Shown here: positions 7,691 through 15,232 of the stretch, one piece after another
Numbering within the stretch: position 1 is the first letter of the stretch
Layout of the letters: each line of letters opens with the position of its first letter
NCBI GenBank assembly: GCA_934277495.1
Contig: CAKQUI010000018.1
Location: 1 to 27,209, forward strand
From: an uncultured Clostridia bacterium
GTDB lineage: Bacteria; Bacillota; Clostridia; Peptostreptococcales; Anaerovoracaceae
Reading direction: 5' to 3'
DNA: 27,209 nucleotides
The notes under the pieces: model-generated
The model's database searches: none
What the model was told of the DNA's origin: nothing
What the model saw: only the letters and a program-made list of their open reading frames with translations
Made by a program: the position numbers and the translations under genes

Positions 7691-8464
7691 ATGGGTAAAG
7701 CAATAGCTATTTTTAACCAAAAAGGAGGAGTAGGAAAGACTACTACCAACATAAATCTAGCAGCATGCCTGGCTATAAAAGGTAAGAAAATCCTTATTTT
7801 AGATATAGATCCGCAGGGAAATACGACAAGCGGGGTGGGAATATCGAAGAAAAATCTCGATGTGACTACTCATGAAATACTTGTAGAAGACACATATCAT
7901 CCTGAAGAGGCTATATTATCTACAGGAATACCTAATCTCGACATAATGCCGGCCAGCGTGCAGCTTGCAGGAGCCGAAGTAGAGATGATCGAGCTGGCAG
8001 GAAGAGAGAAGCGGCTCAAGAGAGCTATAGATGTACTGAAACCAAAGTACGACTATATTTTCATAGACTGCCCGCCATCACTGGGAATACTGACAATAAA
8101 CTCACTGACAGCCGTAGATTCAGTACTGATCCCTATACAGTGTGAATTCTATGCACTGGAGGGTGTGAGTCAGCTGATGAGCACTATAGACATAGTCAGA
8201 AGGAATATGAATCCCGATCTGAAGATAGAAGGAGTCATACTCAGTATGTTTGACGGAAGGACCAATCTTTCAATACAGGTAGTGGAGGAAGTTAAGAAAT
8301 ACTTCAAGGAAAAGGTATATACTACAGTCATTCCAAGAAATGTACGTCTGGCTGAGGCTCCAAGCTACGGCATGCCTGTAATACAGTATGATCCTAAATC
8401 AGCAGGCGCACAGGCGTATATGGAGTTTGCAGATGAATTTCTGGCTAACGAGGAGGGTAGATAG
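7691..8464 (+). CDS. parA: Chromosome partitioning ATPase ParA (Soj)
   Basis: This 257-aa ParA/Soj/MinD-superfamily ATPase moves or regulates origin-proximal DNA together with ParB. The deviant Walker A motif KGGVGKTT is at residues 11-18. The Asp-containing switch LDIDPQGN is at 37-44, and Walker B (YIFIDCPPS) is at 122-130. The family C-terminal signature VRLAEAPSYGMP is present. The length matches chromosomal Soj proteins, which lack the N-terminal DNA-binding domain of plasmid ParA. GAGGAGG gives a strong ribosome site. parB starts immediately after the stop codon, indicating translational coupling. Confidence 0.97.
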   Translation: MGKAIAIFNQKGGVGKTTTNINLAACLAIKGKKILILDIDPQGNTTSGVGISKKNLDVTTHEILVEDTYHPEEAILSTGIPNLDIMPASVQLAGAEVEMIELAGREKRLKRAIDVLKPKYDYIFIDCPPSLGILTINSLTAVDSVLIPIQCEFYALEGVSQLMSTIDIVRRNMNPDLKIEGVILSMFDGRTNLSIQVVEEVKKYFKEKVYTTVIPRNVRLAEAPSYGMPVIQYDPKSAGAQAYMEFADEFLANEEGR

Positions 8465-9439
8465 ATGGCAGCCCCTAAGAAAAAAGGACTGGGCAGAGGA
8501 CTTGACGCCCTTTTCGGTAATGCAGAGGTGAGTTTCGATCCGCCTGCAGCAAAAAAAGAAGATATAGAGGAAACAGCTGATAAGACTGTCGAAAAGCAGG
8601 AGCCGCCAAAGACATCTGAACCAGCTTCAGTGAAACCTGAAAAAGCAGATGATACAGCAGACAACGGCATAGCATATATCGACATAAATGATATACGTCC
8701 GAATTCGAATCAGCCGAGAAAGGTATTCGACGAAGAAAAACTCGAAGAACTGGCTGCATCGATAGAAGAACATGGACTTATACAGCCTGTGGTACTCAGA
8801 AAGTCGGAAAATGGATATGAGATAGTTGCCGGTGAAAGACGCTGGAGAGCAGCAAGAAAAACAGGTATCAGAAAGCTGCCTTGCATAATCAGAGAGCTTA
8901 CAGATGAAGAAAACATGCTGCTGGCTATCATCGAAAATATGCAGCGTGAGGATCTGAATCCTATCGAAGAAGCCGAAGGTATAAGCCAGATGATAGATAC
9001 ATATGGTCTGACACAGGAACAGGTGTCAAAGAGCGTAGGAAAGAGCAGACCGTATATAACGAACTGTCTCAGACTCCTGAAACTCATTCCGGAAGTCAGA
9101 GAACTGGTAGCTGACGGCAGTATCTCCATAGGCCATGCCAAGGCTCTGGTATCAGTAAGCGATGAAGAAAGACAGCTCAGTATAGCTAAAAAAGTCGTGA
9201 GAGAAGGACTTTCCGTAAGGCAGACAGAAAAGCTTGCAAAGGATGACGGAAAACCGGCAAAGAGAGCTTCAAGAAAGACAAAGGACGCAGACGTCAGACG
9301 AGTGGAGGAAGACCTCAAAGAAGTTCTCGGCACAAAAGTTACCCTAAATCAGAAGGGAAAGAAAGGTAAAATAGAGATAGAATTTTACAGCAAAGATGAA
9401 CTCGAACGGCTCATAGATATGCTGAGAAATATCAGATGA
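8465..9439 (+). CDS. parB: Chromosome partitioning protein ParB (Spo0J)
   Basis: This 324-aa ParB CTPase loads at parS and spreads along DNA. The N-terminal ParA-activating peptide KKKGLGRGLDALFG is at residues 5-18, followed by an acidic, low-complexity linker (about 20-68). The CTP-binding domain has NQPRKVF (82-88), GERRWRAA (123-130) and ENMQRED (157-163). The helix-turn-helix spans about 183-205. Specificity positions align with Arg195, Cys201, Lys206 and Gly223; Arg and Gly are the ParB-type residues at the first and last of these. The ATG directly abuts the parA stop, with GAGGAGG inside parA. Confidence 0.97.
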   Translation: MAAPKKKGLGRGLDALFGNAEVSFDPPAAKKEDIEETADKTVEKQEPPKTSEPASVKPEKADDTADNGIAYIDINDIRPNSNQPRKVFDEEKLEELAASIEEHGLIQPVVLRKSENGYEIVAGERRWRAARKTGIRKLPCIIRELTDEENMLLAIIENMQREDLNPIEEAEGISQMIDTYGLTQEQVSKSVGKSRPYITNCLRLLKLIPEVRELVADGSISIGHAKALVSVSDEERQLSIAKKVVREGLSVRQTEKLAKDDGKPAKRASRKTKDADVRRVEEDLKEVLGTKVTLNQKGKKGKIEIEFYSKDELERLIDMLRNIR

Positions 9440-9457
9440 TCTTTCGTACAATACATA

Positions 9458-9473
9458 TGTTCCACATGGAACA
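9458..9473 (+). promoter_or_regulatory. Variant parS site 3 downstream of parB
   Basis: The same TGTTCCACATGGAACA core occurs 18 bp after the parB stop codon, in the same orientation and with the same off-palindrome CA centre as sites 1 and 2. Eight-base arms (ATGTTCCA/TGGAACAT) span 9457-9474. Confidence 0.85.
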
Positions 9474-9497
9474 TTGTCTGAAAAGCGAGTGATTGCA

Positions 9498-10004
9498 ATG
9501 AAAAGAGAAGATTTGAATAAAAATCTGCAGCGTATAATATCAGAAGCTCAGGCACAGGGTATACCTGTGCCTGAAAATATATTACCGGAAATACGTGTAA
9601 ACAGAAGACCGAAGAAACGGTTCGGGTGCTGCCGGAGAGAGAACGGTACATTCACCATAGAAATAAGCGAGTTCATACTTGTCTGCAGAGATGAAGCTAT
9701 ATGTAATGTCATAGCACATGAAGTTTTGCATACATGCAGGGGATGTTACGATCATGGCAAATTATGGAAAGAATATGCGGCGAGGATGAACCATGCATAT
9801 GGGTACAGGATAAAACGTACGTCGACTTTCGGAGAAATGGGACTTCCGGAACCGGGAAAAAGCAGCAGCGACATAAAATACATCATCAAGTGCAGGAAAT
9901 GCGGAAGAGAATATCCACGCCGCAGATCCACACAGGTGATAAAAAAGATAGATTCATACAGATGCAGCTGCGGCGGCAGACTGTATGTACTGAAGAGAGG
10001 ATAA
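9498..10004 (+). CDS. SprT-like zinc metalloprotein
   Basis: This 168-aa SprT-like protein carries a zinc-metalloprotease motif HEVLH at residues 74-78, with His86 in CYDHGKLW as a plausible third ligand. A C-terminal zinc ribbon is visible (C132-x2-C135 and C156-x-C158). The family includes SprT/YpjP-like proteins and, in eukaryotes, Spartan DNA-protein crosslink proteases. The bacterial role is poorly defined, so no substrate is claimed. A TTG start at 9474 is possible but would put the first codon at the edge of the parS site. ATG 9498 gives a more typical N-terminus, though its ribosome site is weak. It lies 9 nt before the pgeF-like gene. Confidence 0.8.
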   Translation: MKREDLNKNLQRIISEAQAQGIPVPENILPEIRVNRRPKKRFGCCRRENGTFTIEISEFILVCRDEAICNVIAHEVLHTCRGCYDHGKLWKEYAARMNHAYGYRIKRTSTFGEMGLPEPGKSSSDIKYIIKCRKCGREYPRRRSTQVIKKIDSYRCSCGGRLYVLKRG

Positions 10005-10013
10005 GGGTGTTAT

Positions 10014-10787
10014 ATGAAATACATATCTGTGAGACAAATAGAAGAGGGCGGTGCAGCGCATTGCCTTTTTACATCAGGAGGCAGCGGATACTGGCCCTAT
10101 GACGACATAGCAGGGACAGACAATTACAAAGAGCTTGCCAGGGAATACGGCACAGACCCTGAACATATGATAAGGGTCGATCAGAAACATACCGACAGGA
10201 TACTGAAGGCGGAGCTTTACAGTGCCGGCAGCGGCGTGGTCAGAGCAGGTGAAGAGGGATCCTGCGACGGCATCATAACAGATGTCCCGGGACTGATGCT
10301 TTGCATAGTCACAGCAGACTGTGTGCCGGTATCACTTCTGGACCCGGTGAAAAGGGCAGCAGGTATAGTACACAGTGGATGGAAAGGCACCGCAGCGGAA
10401 ATATCCGCAAGGGCGGTGGAAGCCATGGCAGCAGAGTACGGCAGCGATCCGGCAGATCTGATCGTCTGCCTTGGACCATACATATGTCAGGACTGCTATG
10501 AAGTCAGCGATGATCTCAAAGATGTTTTTTCTGAGAATTTCAGCGCAGACGAGATAGCAAAGATATTCAGAGCGGGGCGTACAGGACATTCATATCTGGA
10601 TCTTGGCGGAGCTATAAGGATATCGCTGGAAAAAGCAGGCGTGAAGTCTGACAAAATACACGATCCGCATCTTTGCACATACCATTCGGAAGAGAGATTC
10701 TTTTCATGGAGACGGGATCACACAAAGGGAAAGAATGTGCTTTCTGCAATAATGCTGAAAGAAGGCAGTGAGCAGGACCAGAAATAA
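10014..10787 (+). CDS. pgeF: PgeF/YfiH-family (DUF152, laccase-domain) enzyme
   Basis: This 257-aa member of the YfiH/PgeF family has been described variously as a peptidoglycan amino-acid editing factor, a multicopper-oxidase-like polyphenol oxidase and a purine nucleoside phosphorylase. The family metal site is visible as His60 (DQKHT), Cys103 (TADCVPVSL) and His120 (VHSGWKGT). GPYICQDCYEV and CTYHSEERFFSWRRD are the other family blocks. The substrate cannot be decided from sequence. AAGGGTG precedes the ATG. It is closely spaced after the SprT-like gene and probably co-transcribed. Confidence 0.9.
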   Translation: MKYISVRQIEEGGAAHCLFTSGGSGYWPYDDIAGTDNYKELAREYGTDPEHMIRVDQKHTDRILKAELYSAGSGVVRAGEEGSCDGIITDVPGLMLCIVTADCVPVSLLDPVKRAAGIVHSGWKGTAAEISARAVEAMAAEYGSDPADLIVCLGPYICQDCYEVSDDLKDVFSENFSADEIAKIFRAGRTGHSYLDLGGAIRISLEKAGVKSDKIHDPHLCTYHSEERFFSWRRDHTKGKNVLSAIMLKEGSEQDQK

Positions 10788-10921
10788 AACAGACTGAGCA
10801 TAGATGATGCCGGAGCCGGAACTTATCGTGATAATGCAGATATTCTTCAGACAGCCTGGAAAAGCACGGATACAGGATGCTTTGGCGACCGGTGTATATA
10901 TGAAAAAAGGAGAAAACAACA

Positions 10922-11701
10922 ATGGATCTTTACAGCAACGATTTTTATATGGATGATCAGTTCTTCAACAATGCGGGACTGGTATCATTATTTACAGTTA
11001 TGGCTATATTCTATTTCGTAATGATCCTGGCGTCGATATATCTGTTCGCCGGTGGCGTTGCAGGTCTGTCCCACATGTTCAGGAAAGCAGGGGAGAAACC
11101 TTACAAGGCTGTCATCCCGTTCTATAACAAATATGTACTGTTCAGGGTAACGTGGAACAGGAATTTTTTCTGGGGCTATCTGGCATCCATAGTGGTCTAT
11201 ATACTCTGCTATGCTGCGTTCATGATAGCATCGTTGTCGGAGCTGATATATGAACTGTTCGATGGTTCCGGGACCATGGTGTACAGCGGTGGATATGTCC
11301 TGGTCATAATCGGTACGATCGCAGGAGGCATCGGCACGATAGTCTTTGAAGCTCTGCTGGCGGTAAAAACAGCAAAAGCATACGGCAAAGGCGGAGGCTA
11401 TGCATGCGGTCTGTTTTTCCTCAGCAGTATCTTTTACATGATACTGGGCTTCGGAAGCGCCGCATATACAGGCAGAGTGACGGCGCAGAAAAACATCACC
11501 GGTATGAACGGCAGTGCTGGCAGTATGTACACACATGGCGATACAGGGTACACATACCCACCGCAGCAGCCGGTCCGCAGCGGAAATGATGAAAGCAATG
11601 ACGTGATAAAGATACAGGCACCTTTAGCGGAGGCTGGCAGGGATACTGTTGTTCCTGACAATCCTGCAGGATCAGAAGAGGACAGCAAAACTGATATGTA
11701 G
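10922..11701 (+). CDS. DUF5684-type integral membrane protein
   Basis: This 259-aa membrane protein has about four hydrophobic segments (residues about 20-47, 83-108, 124-148, 160-182) and a hydrophilic, probably disordered C-terminal tail (190-259) rich in Gly/Ser/Pro/Asp. Two family-like blocks stand out: a cytoplasmic KAGEKPYKAVIPFYNKY (55-71), and AKAYGKGGGYACGLFF followed by ILGFGSAAY near the last membrane segment. These resemble DUF5684 proteins, sometimes annotated as signal-peptidase-I-like, but no catalytic Ser/Lys pair is recognisable. AAAGGAG precedes the ATG. Function unknown. Confidence 0.75.
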   Translation: MDLYSNDFYMDDQFFNNAGLVSLFTVMAIFYFVMILASIYLFAGGVAGLSHMFRKAGEKPYKAVIPFYNKYVLFRVTWNRNFFWGYLASIVVYILCYAAFMIASLSELIYELFDGSGTMVYSGGYVLVIIGTIAGGIGTIVFEALLAVKTAKAYGKGGGYACGLFFLSSIFYMILGFGSAAYTGRVTAQKNITGMNGSAGSMYTHGDTGYTYPPQQPVRSGNDESNDVIKIQAPLAEAGRDTVVPDNPAGSEEDSKTDM

Positions 11702-11727
11702 ATCAGAAATTTTGGCAGACAGGAACG

Positions 11728-11784
11728 CACATTTTGATTTCATCTGGAAAAAGCGGAAAATGTGACCGGAGCAGTAAAGCTCCG
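11728..11784 (+). repeat. Inverted repeats downstream of the DUF5684-type gene
   Basis: CACATTTT (11728-11735) pairs with AAAATGTG (11757-11764). It is followed at once by a second hairpin, CGGAGC (11767-11772) with GCTCCG (11779-11784). No T-run follows, so this is not a canonical terminator. It could protect or end a transcript. Confidence 0.4.
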
Positions 11785-11917
11785 ATGTGTGATTCAGGGA
11801 TATATGCCGGTTTGCCGGGAGCTGAAATTATCCGGACTGAAAGCCGGAAGCCTTCGTGACGATCTGCGAATCGATCGTTCGGGATACGACCGTGTATATT
11901 TTGCATGAAATATCTGC

Positions 11918-11945
11918 TTGAATCTGACTGGAAAAACTGTAAAAT
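11918..11945 (+). promoter_or_regulatory. Probable promoter of the GntR-family gene
   Basis: TTGAAT (11918-11923) and TAAAAT (11940-11945) are separated by 16 bp, and the predicted transcript starts about 45 bp before the GTG start. Confidence 0.5.
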
Positions 11946-11995
11946 ATTAAAGTAATGAAAATCTCAGATACATATTGTGAGAGAAGGAGACCATC

Positions 11996-12694
11996 GTGGG
12001 GCATAATATACTGACAGGCGACGTTTCGCTGTCGGAAGAAGTGACAGAAATAATACGTGACAGGATAATAAAGGGCGAATACGCCATGGGGGAAAAGCTC
12101 ATCGAAAACAAGATAGCTACTGAGCTGAAGGTAAGCAGGACTCCTGTGCGGGACGCATTCAAGCAGCTTTCCAAGGAGCAGATCGTCGAGTACATACCCA
12201 ACAAGGGATGTTTTGCCAGAGGATTCAGCATGAAAGACATGAGCGACATCTACGCTGTAAGGAAAGCCGTGGAACAGCTGGCTATAACATGGGTGGTGGA
12301 GAAAGCTGACGAAAAGGGGCTTTCGGATCTTCGCAGGCAGCTTGAACTCATGTACCAGTATACTGTAAACAATGCATACGATAAACTGCTGGACGCCAAC
12401 GAGGAATTCCATAACATGATATACAGGATGGCAGAAAGCAGGTTCATAGTCCAGGTGCTCCGGGCGTATCAGGATTATGTCCATACCGCAAGAAAACTGA
12501 CTCTGCGCAGGGAAGAAGATCTGCCGCAGATCTATGAGGAGCATGCAGCGATATATACGGCACTGGAGAATCACGATACAGCCGCCGCAGTATCGGCCGT
12601 GGGCATACACCTGGAAAACAGCTGCAGAAGGGCAGAGGAACGCTGGATGGAACAGAGAAGCGACAAGACCGCTACCAGCGATGATGTGAAATGA
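11996..12694 (+). CDS. GntR-family (FadR/FCD subfamily) transcriptional regulator
   Basis: This 232-aa regulator has an N-terminal winged helix-turn-helix (residues about 14-76, including KVSRTPVRDAFKQL) and an all-helical FCD ligand-binding domain (about 85-215). The FCD metal-site histidines appear as His139 (EEFH), His183 (EEHAAI) and His205 (GIHLENS). The first ligand, often Asp, is Asn135 here. FCD proteins usually sense organic acids or sugar acids; the effector cannot be read from sequence. The start is GTG with AAGGAG seven bases upstream. The gene stands alone and ends at a strong terminator. Confidence 0.9.
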   Translation: MGHNILTGDVSLSEEVTEIIRDRIIKGEYAMGEKLIENKIATELKVSRTPVRDAFKQLSKEQIVEYIPNKGCFARGFSMKDMSDIYAVRKAVEQLAITWVVEKADEKGLSDLRRQLELMYQYTVNNAYDKLLDANEEFHNMIYRMAESRFIVQVLRAYQDYVHTARKLTLRREEDLPQIYEEHAAIYTALENHDTAAAVSAVGIHLENSCRRAEERWMEQRSDKTATSDDVK

Positions 12695-12751
12695 TACATC
12701 TGGATATAAAGTGACCATGGTGAGTGATACACCATGCGGTCATGAATAGAA

Positions 12752-12806
12752 AGAGCCATCACAGTATGTGGGTATCTGCATACGACGTGATGACTCTTTT
12801 TTTTTC
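12752..12806 (+). terminator. Rho-independent terminator after the GntR-family gene
   Basis: AGAG-C-CATCAC (12752-12762) pairs with GTGATG-A-CTCT (12787-12797), with one internal mismatch. An inner GTATG/CATAC stem extends it, and a run of nine T residues follows. Confidence 0.9.
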
Positions 12807-12990
12807 TTTAAAATCTGTGTCAGGAATATGCCCGGAGCTGTTAGAGATATTTTTGCTCGATCCTCCGGCTTTGTCTACGCTTGAAGCCCTGCCCAAATCT
12901 ATGATTTGGCACGCAGGTCTTATGCGAGAGTTACTCGGCTTCAGCCTGCAAAGCGAATCACCTTACGGTCCTTAGGGCGGGTCGTCTGCA
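12807..12990. repeat. Intergenic repeat locus 1 (hairpin family copy A)
   Basis: The gap between the convergent GntR-family and acyltransferase genes is GC-rich and resembles the repeats near 20.7 and 25.3 kb. Shared blocks are CTACGCTTG, ATGCGAGAGTT and CGGCTTCAGCC. The hairpin B core is at 12945-12981: outer CCTGC/GCGGG, then CGAA/TTAG with one mismatch, then ACC-TTAC-GGT. No gene is evident here. Confidence 0.7.
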
Positions 12991-13743
12991 CTACTGCTTG
13001 CTCTTTTCCCGCTCCTGCAGTTCTCTCACTCCGTCGACGACGATCTTTTCGACTCTGTCAGACAGGAATTTTTCGTCTTCACGGCTCATGCCTGCTGTTT
13101 CGATAGGTTCATGTATCATGATGGATATATCGGTGCCACGGATGCAGCCCTCCTCTTCGAACATCCTGTATGTGCCCTGCAGTGAGACCGGCACGATCGG
13201 AACGCCGGGTTTCGTGGCCAGCTTCGTGGAACCTTTCATGAAAGGACCGGGGTCCGGACCTTTGCTTCTTGTACCTTCGGGAAAGATCACCAGCGAATAG
13301 CCCTCGCTGATATATTCGATGCCTTTCTTTATAGCCTTCAGGGAAGCTCTCGGGTCGTCTCTTTCGATGAAGACGCTCCTGATCCTGGCTATCCATTTAC
13401 CGAAAAACGGTATCTTCGAAAGCTCTTCCTTGGCAACAAATCCGAACTGAAAGTTGGTCATGGCTGCGCAGTATGCAATGATATCTGCGTACCCCTGATG
13501 GTTGCCAATAAATACTACAGGACCATGCTGCGGCAGATTCTCTTTGCCGTAGACTGTCAGGCTGCTGCCGAACATATCGAAGACCATCTTTCCCCATACA
13601 GACGTGGACTTCAGGATATATTCTCTTTCACGCTCGGCATCGCCGGAAAGCACAGCGTCTTCGATGATCTTTTTGTTTTTGTTCATATATTTGAGGGAAT
13701 TGAGCAGTTTCAGCCCTCCCGGAATGTTTGCGAGTATTTTCAT
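12991..13743 (-). CDS. plsC: 1-acyl-sn-glycerol-3-phosphate acyltransferase-like protein (PlsC family)
   Basis: This 250-aa PlsC-family lysophospholipid acyltransferase would transfer an acyl chain to lysophosphatidic acid in membrane lipid synthesis. The catalytic H-x4-D motif is NHQGYAD (His82, Asp87). The phosphate-binding FPEGTRS is at 154-160, and GVPIVPVSLQG forms the fourth block near 180-190. There is no strong N-terminal membrane segment. An upstream in-frame ATG at 13785 would add 14 residues, but the clear AAGGAG site lies before ATG 13743. It is encoded on the minus strand, divergent from the PAP2 phosphatase gene, another lipid-type enzyme. Confidence 0.9.
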   Translation of the reverse strand: MKILANIPGGLKLLNSLKYMNKNKKIIEDAVLSGDAEREREYILKSTSVWGKMVFDMFGSSLTVYGKENLPQHGPVVFIGNHQGYADIIAYCAAMTNFQFGFVAKEELSKIPFFGKWIARIRSVFIERDDPRASLKAIKKGIEYISEGYSLVIFPEGTRSKGPDPGPFMKGSTKLATKPGVPIVPVSLQGTYRMFEEEGCIRGTDISIMIHEPIETAGMSREDEKFLSDRVEKIVVDGVRELQEREKSKQ

Positions 13744-13776
13744 AAAGTTCACTCCTTGAAAAAAGTTTATGAAAAT

Positions 13777-13782
13777 ATTATA
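13777..13782 (-). promoter_or_regulatory. Probable -10 element of the acyltransferase gene
   Basis: On the minus strand a perfect TATAAT occurs at 13782-13777, about 34 bp upstream of the ATG. No good -35 is seen at the normal spacing. Confidence 0.4.
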
Positions 13783-13828
13783 CACTATTTTGTGCCTGAA
13801 AAGTAGTGATTAATACATGGATCTGCTG

Positions 13829-13834
13829 TATAAT
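13829..13834 (+). promoter_or_regulatory. Probable -10 element of the PAP2 gene
   Basis: TATAAT lies 38 bp before the ATG, back to back with the acyltransferase promoter. The -35 at 17 bp (GTGATT) is poor. Confidence 0.4.
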
Positions 13835-13871
13835 ACAGTGAAATAATGGAAAGCAGAAAGAGGGTGTCGGA

Positions 13872-14531
13872 ATGACAGAACATGAAAAAAGCATATCTGC
13901 AGTTTCCTGGAAAATGACAGTATGCGCTGTCGCCGCTGCGCTGGTATTTGCAGCGATGATGTACATAGCGGTCACAGGAAACTGCAGCAGCTTCGATGAT
14001 GTGATAAGAAACGGATTTTACAGTATCAGAGCAGGCTGGCTGACGCCTGCAGTGAGGATCATAACATATACAGGCAACGTACAGTTCATCGTCGGACTTT
14101 GCATACTGCTGCTTGCGGTGAAACCGGTGAGAGTCAGATACGGCCTGCCGGTGTCAGCAGGCGCCATAGCGGTGACCATCGTGAACAAATCCATAAAGCA
14201 CGCCGTTGCAAGGCCACGCCCGTCGGATATAGCGCATCTGGTCACGGAAGGCGGGTTCTCGTTCCCCAGCGGACATTCCATCACAAGCATGTTCGTCTAC
14301 GGCATAATGATCTGTCAGGTGAGACGATATGTAAAAGACCGGCGGCTTGCGAATGCACTGACGGTGCTCCTTGCGATACCGATGCTGCTCATCGGACCGA
14401 GTCGCATATATCTGGGAGTCCATTACCCGACAGACGTTATAGCAGGGTGGATGCTGGGTATCATAGCCATCATCGTCTGCACGGCAGTTATGAAAAAGAT
14501 CGCAGCGAAAAAGAAGACAGGAAAACACTGA
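13872..14531 (+). CDS. PAP2-family membrane phosphatase
   Basis: This 219-aa integral membrane protein of the type 2 phosphatidic acid phosphatase superfamily carries all three catalytic blocks. Motif 1 is KHAVARPRP (109-117), motif 2 is FPSGHS (131-136), and motif 3 is PSRIYLGVHYPTDVIAG (176-192), with His184 and Asp188 in place. About six hydrophobic segments are visible. Likely substrates are lipid phosphates such as phosphatidic acid or undecaprenyl pyrophosphate; sequence alone does not decide. AGAGGGTG precedes the ATG. It ends in a C-terminal lysine-rich tail and a strong terminator. Confidence 0.92.
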   Translation: MTEHEKSISAVSWKMTVCAVAAALVFAAMMYIAVTGNCSSFDDVIRNGFYSIRAGWLTPAVRIITYTGNVQFIVGLCILLLAVKPVRVRYGLPVSAGAIAVTIVNKSIKHAVARPRPSDIAHLVTEGGFSFPSGHSITSMFVYGIMICQVRRYVKDRRLANALTVLLAIPMLLIGPSRIYLGVHYPTDVIAGWMLGIIAIIVCTAVMKKIAAKKKTGKH

Positions 14532-14545
14532 AATACGGATATCAG

Positions 14546-14580
14546 AAACAGGCTGGAAATGCACAGCCTGTTTTTTTTGT
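14546..14580 (+). terminator. Rho-independent terminator after the PAP2 gene
   Basis: AAACAGGCTG (14546-14555) pairs with CAGCCTGTTT (14564-14573) over an 8-nt loop, with the T-run continuing to 14578. Confidence 0.93.
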
Positions 14581-14857
14581 GGAAATGTTCAAAATGTTTG
14601 AGGCAGCGTCATCATATTCGCTGGGTATATTGCTGTAAGCTCTTGGGAGAACAGGCGATATTTCATGGTTTAGCCAAAATGGAACTCTGCAATTTTTCTA
14701 TAGAATCAGCAGGAATTTTACATAAAAATGAAAGAGGTGATAGATCACGCCTGTAAGTTATATCAAAATCCCCTTTAAGAGTGAAACAGTAAAAGGGGCT
14801 CTGTATAGACTTAAAGGAGATAAAAAGCCAACTTACAGAGGAAAAAGGGGGATATAT
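14581..14857. other. Leader region of the XRE/sigma operon
   Basis: No gene is evident in this stretch. Its distal part contains a nested structure: CTGTAAGTT (14751-14759) is exactly complementary to AACTTACAG (14830-14838), and between them CCCCTTT (14770-14776) pairs with AAAGGGG (14792-14798). AAAGAGGTGA (14731-14740) and AAAGGAGA (14813-14820) look like ribosome sites, but no start codon follows either at proper spacing. I could not identify a convincing promoter. Confidence 0.5.
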
Positions 14858-15229
14858 ATGGAACTCAAAGAACTCAAGGAACTGGACAAGCGCCGCATGG
14901 GCGCAAGGATAAGGTCTCGCAGAGAAAGCCTGAAAATGACAAGAGAAGAACTGGGCAGAAGTCTGTCTGTAACACCTAAATTCATTGCAGACATAGAATA
15001 TGGAGAGAAAGGTGTGTCGCTGAAAACTCTTTACAGATTGAAGCAGATACTTGGAGTCAGTGCGGATTATATCATCGACGGAGGCGTCAGTGATCTGCCG
15101 GGTGAAGAACGCAAGCGGATCCTGAGTGAAAACATAATCGGTTCACTGAGCGTATGTTCAGTTGAACAGCTGGGCTGCATGGAGCAGATCGCAAGGCTCT
15201 ATGTCGAAGGCATAGTCAACAAGGAATAG
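14858..15229 (+). CDS. XRE-family helix-turn-helix regulator
   Basis: This 123-aa cytoplasmic protein has a Cro/CI-type helix-turn-helix at residues about 16-70 (ARIRSRRESLKMTREELG, then FIADIEYGEKGVSLKTL). A short helical C-terminal part probably serves dimerisation. GGGGG precedes the ATG. The sigma-factor gene starts three bases after its stop, so the two are almost certainly co-transcribed and translationally coupled. It may control its own operon through the structured leader upstream. The ligand and target are unknown. Confidence 0.85.
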   Translation: MELKELKELDKRRMGARIRSRRESLKMTREELGRSLSVTPKFIADIEYGEKGVSLKTLYRLKQILGVSADYIIDGGVSDLPGEERKRILSENIIGSLSVCSVEQLGCMEQIARLYVEGIVNKE

Positions 15230-15232
15230 TAA

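Noticed and set aside
9474..9497. TTG start for the SprT-like gene
   Set aside because: It would place the start codon on the edge of parS site 3, without a ribosome site, and adds eight residues with no family support; ATG 9498 is preferred.
10285..10294. GTCCCGGGAC palindrome as a Noc-binding site
   Set aside because: It shares only the CCCGGG centre with the Bacillus Noc site and lies in a conserved coding region of the pgeF-like gene.
12724..13106. Short + strand frames between the GntR-family gene and the acyltransferase gene
   Set aside because: They begin within the terminator or the repeat, lack ribosome sites and run antisense into the acyltransferase gene.
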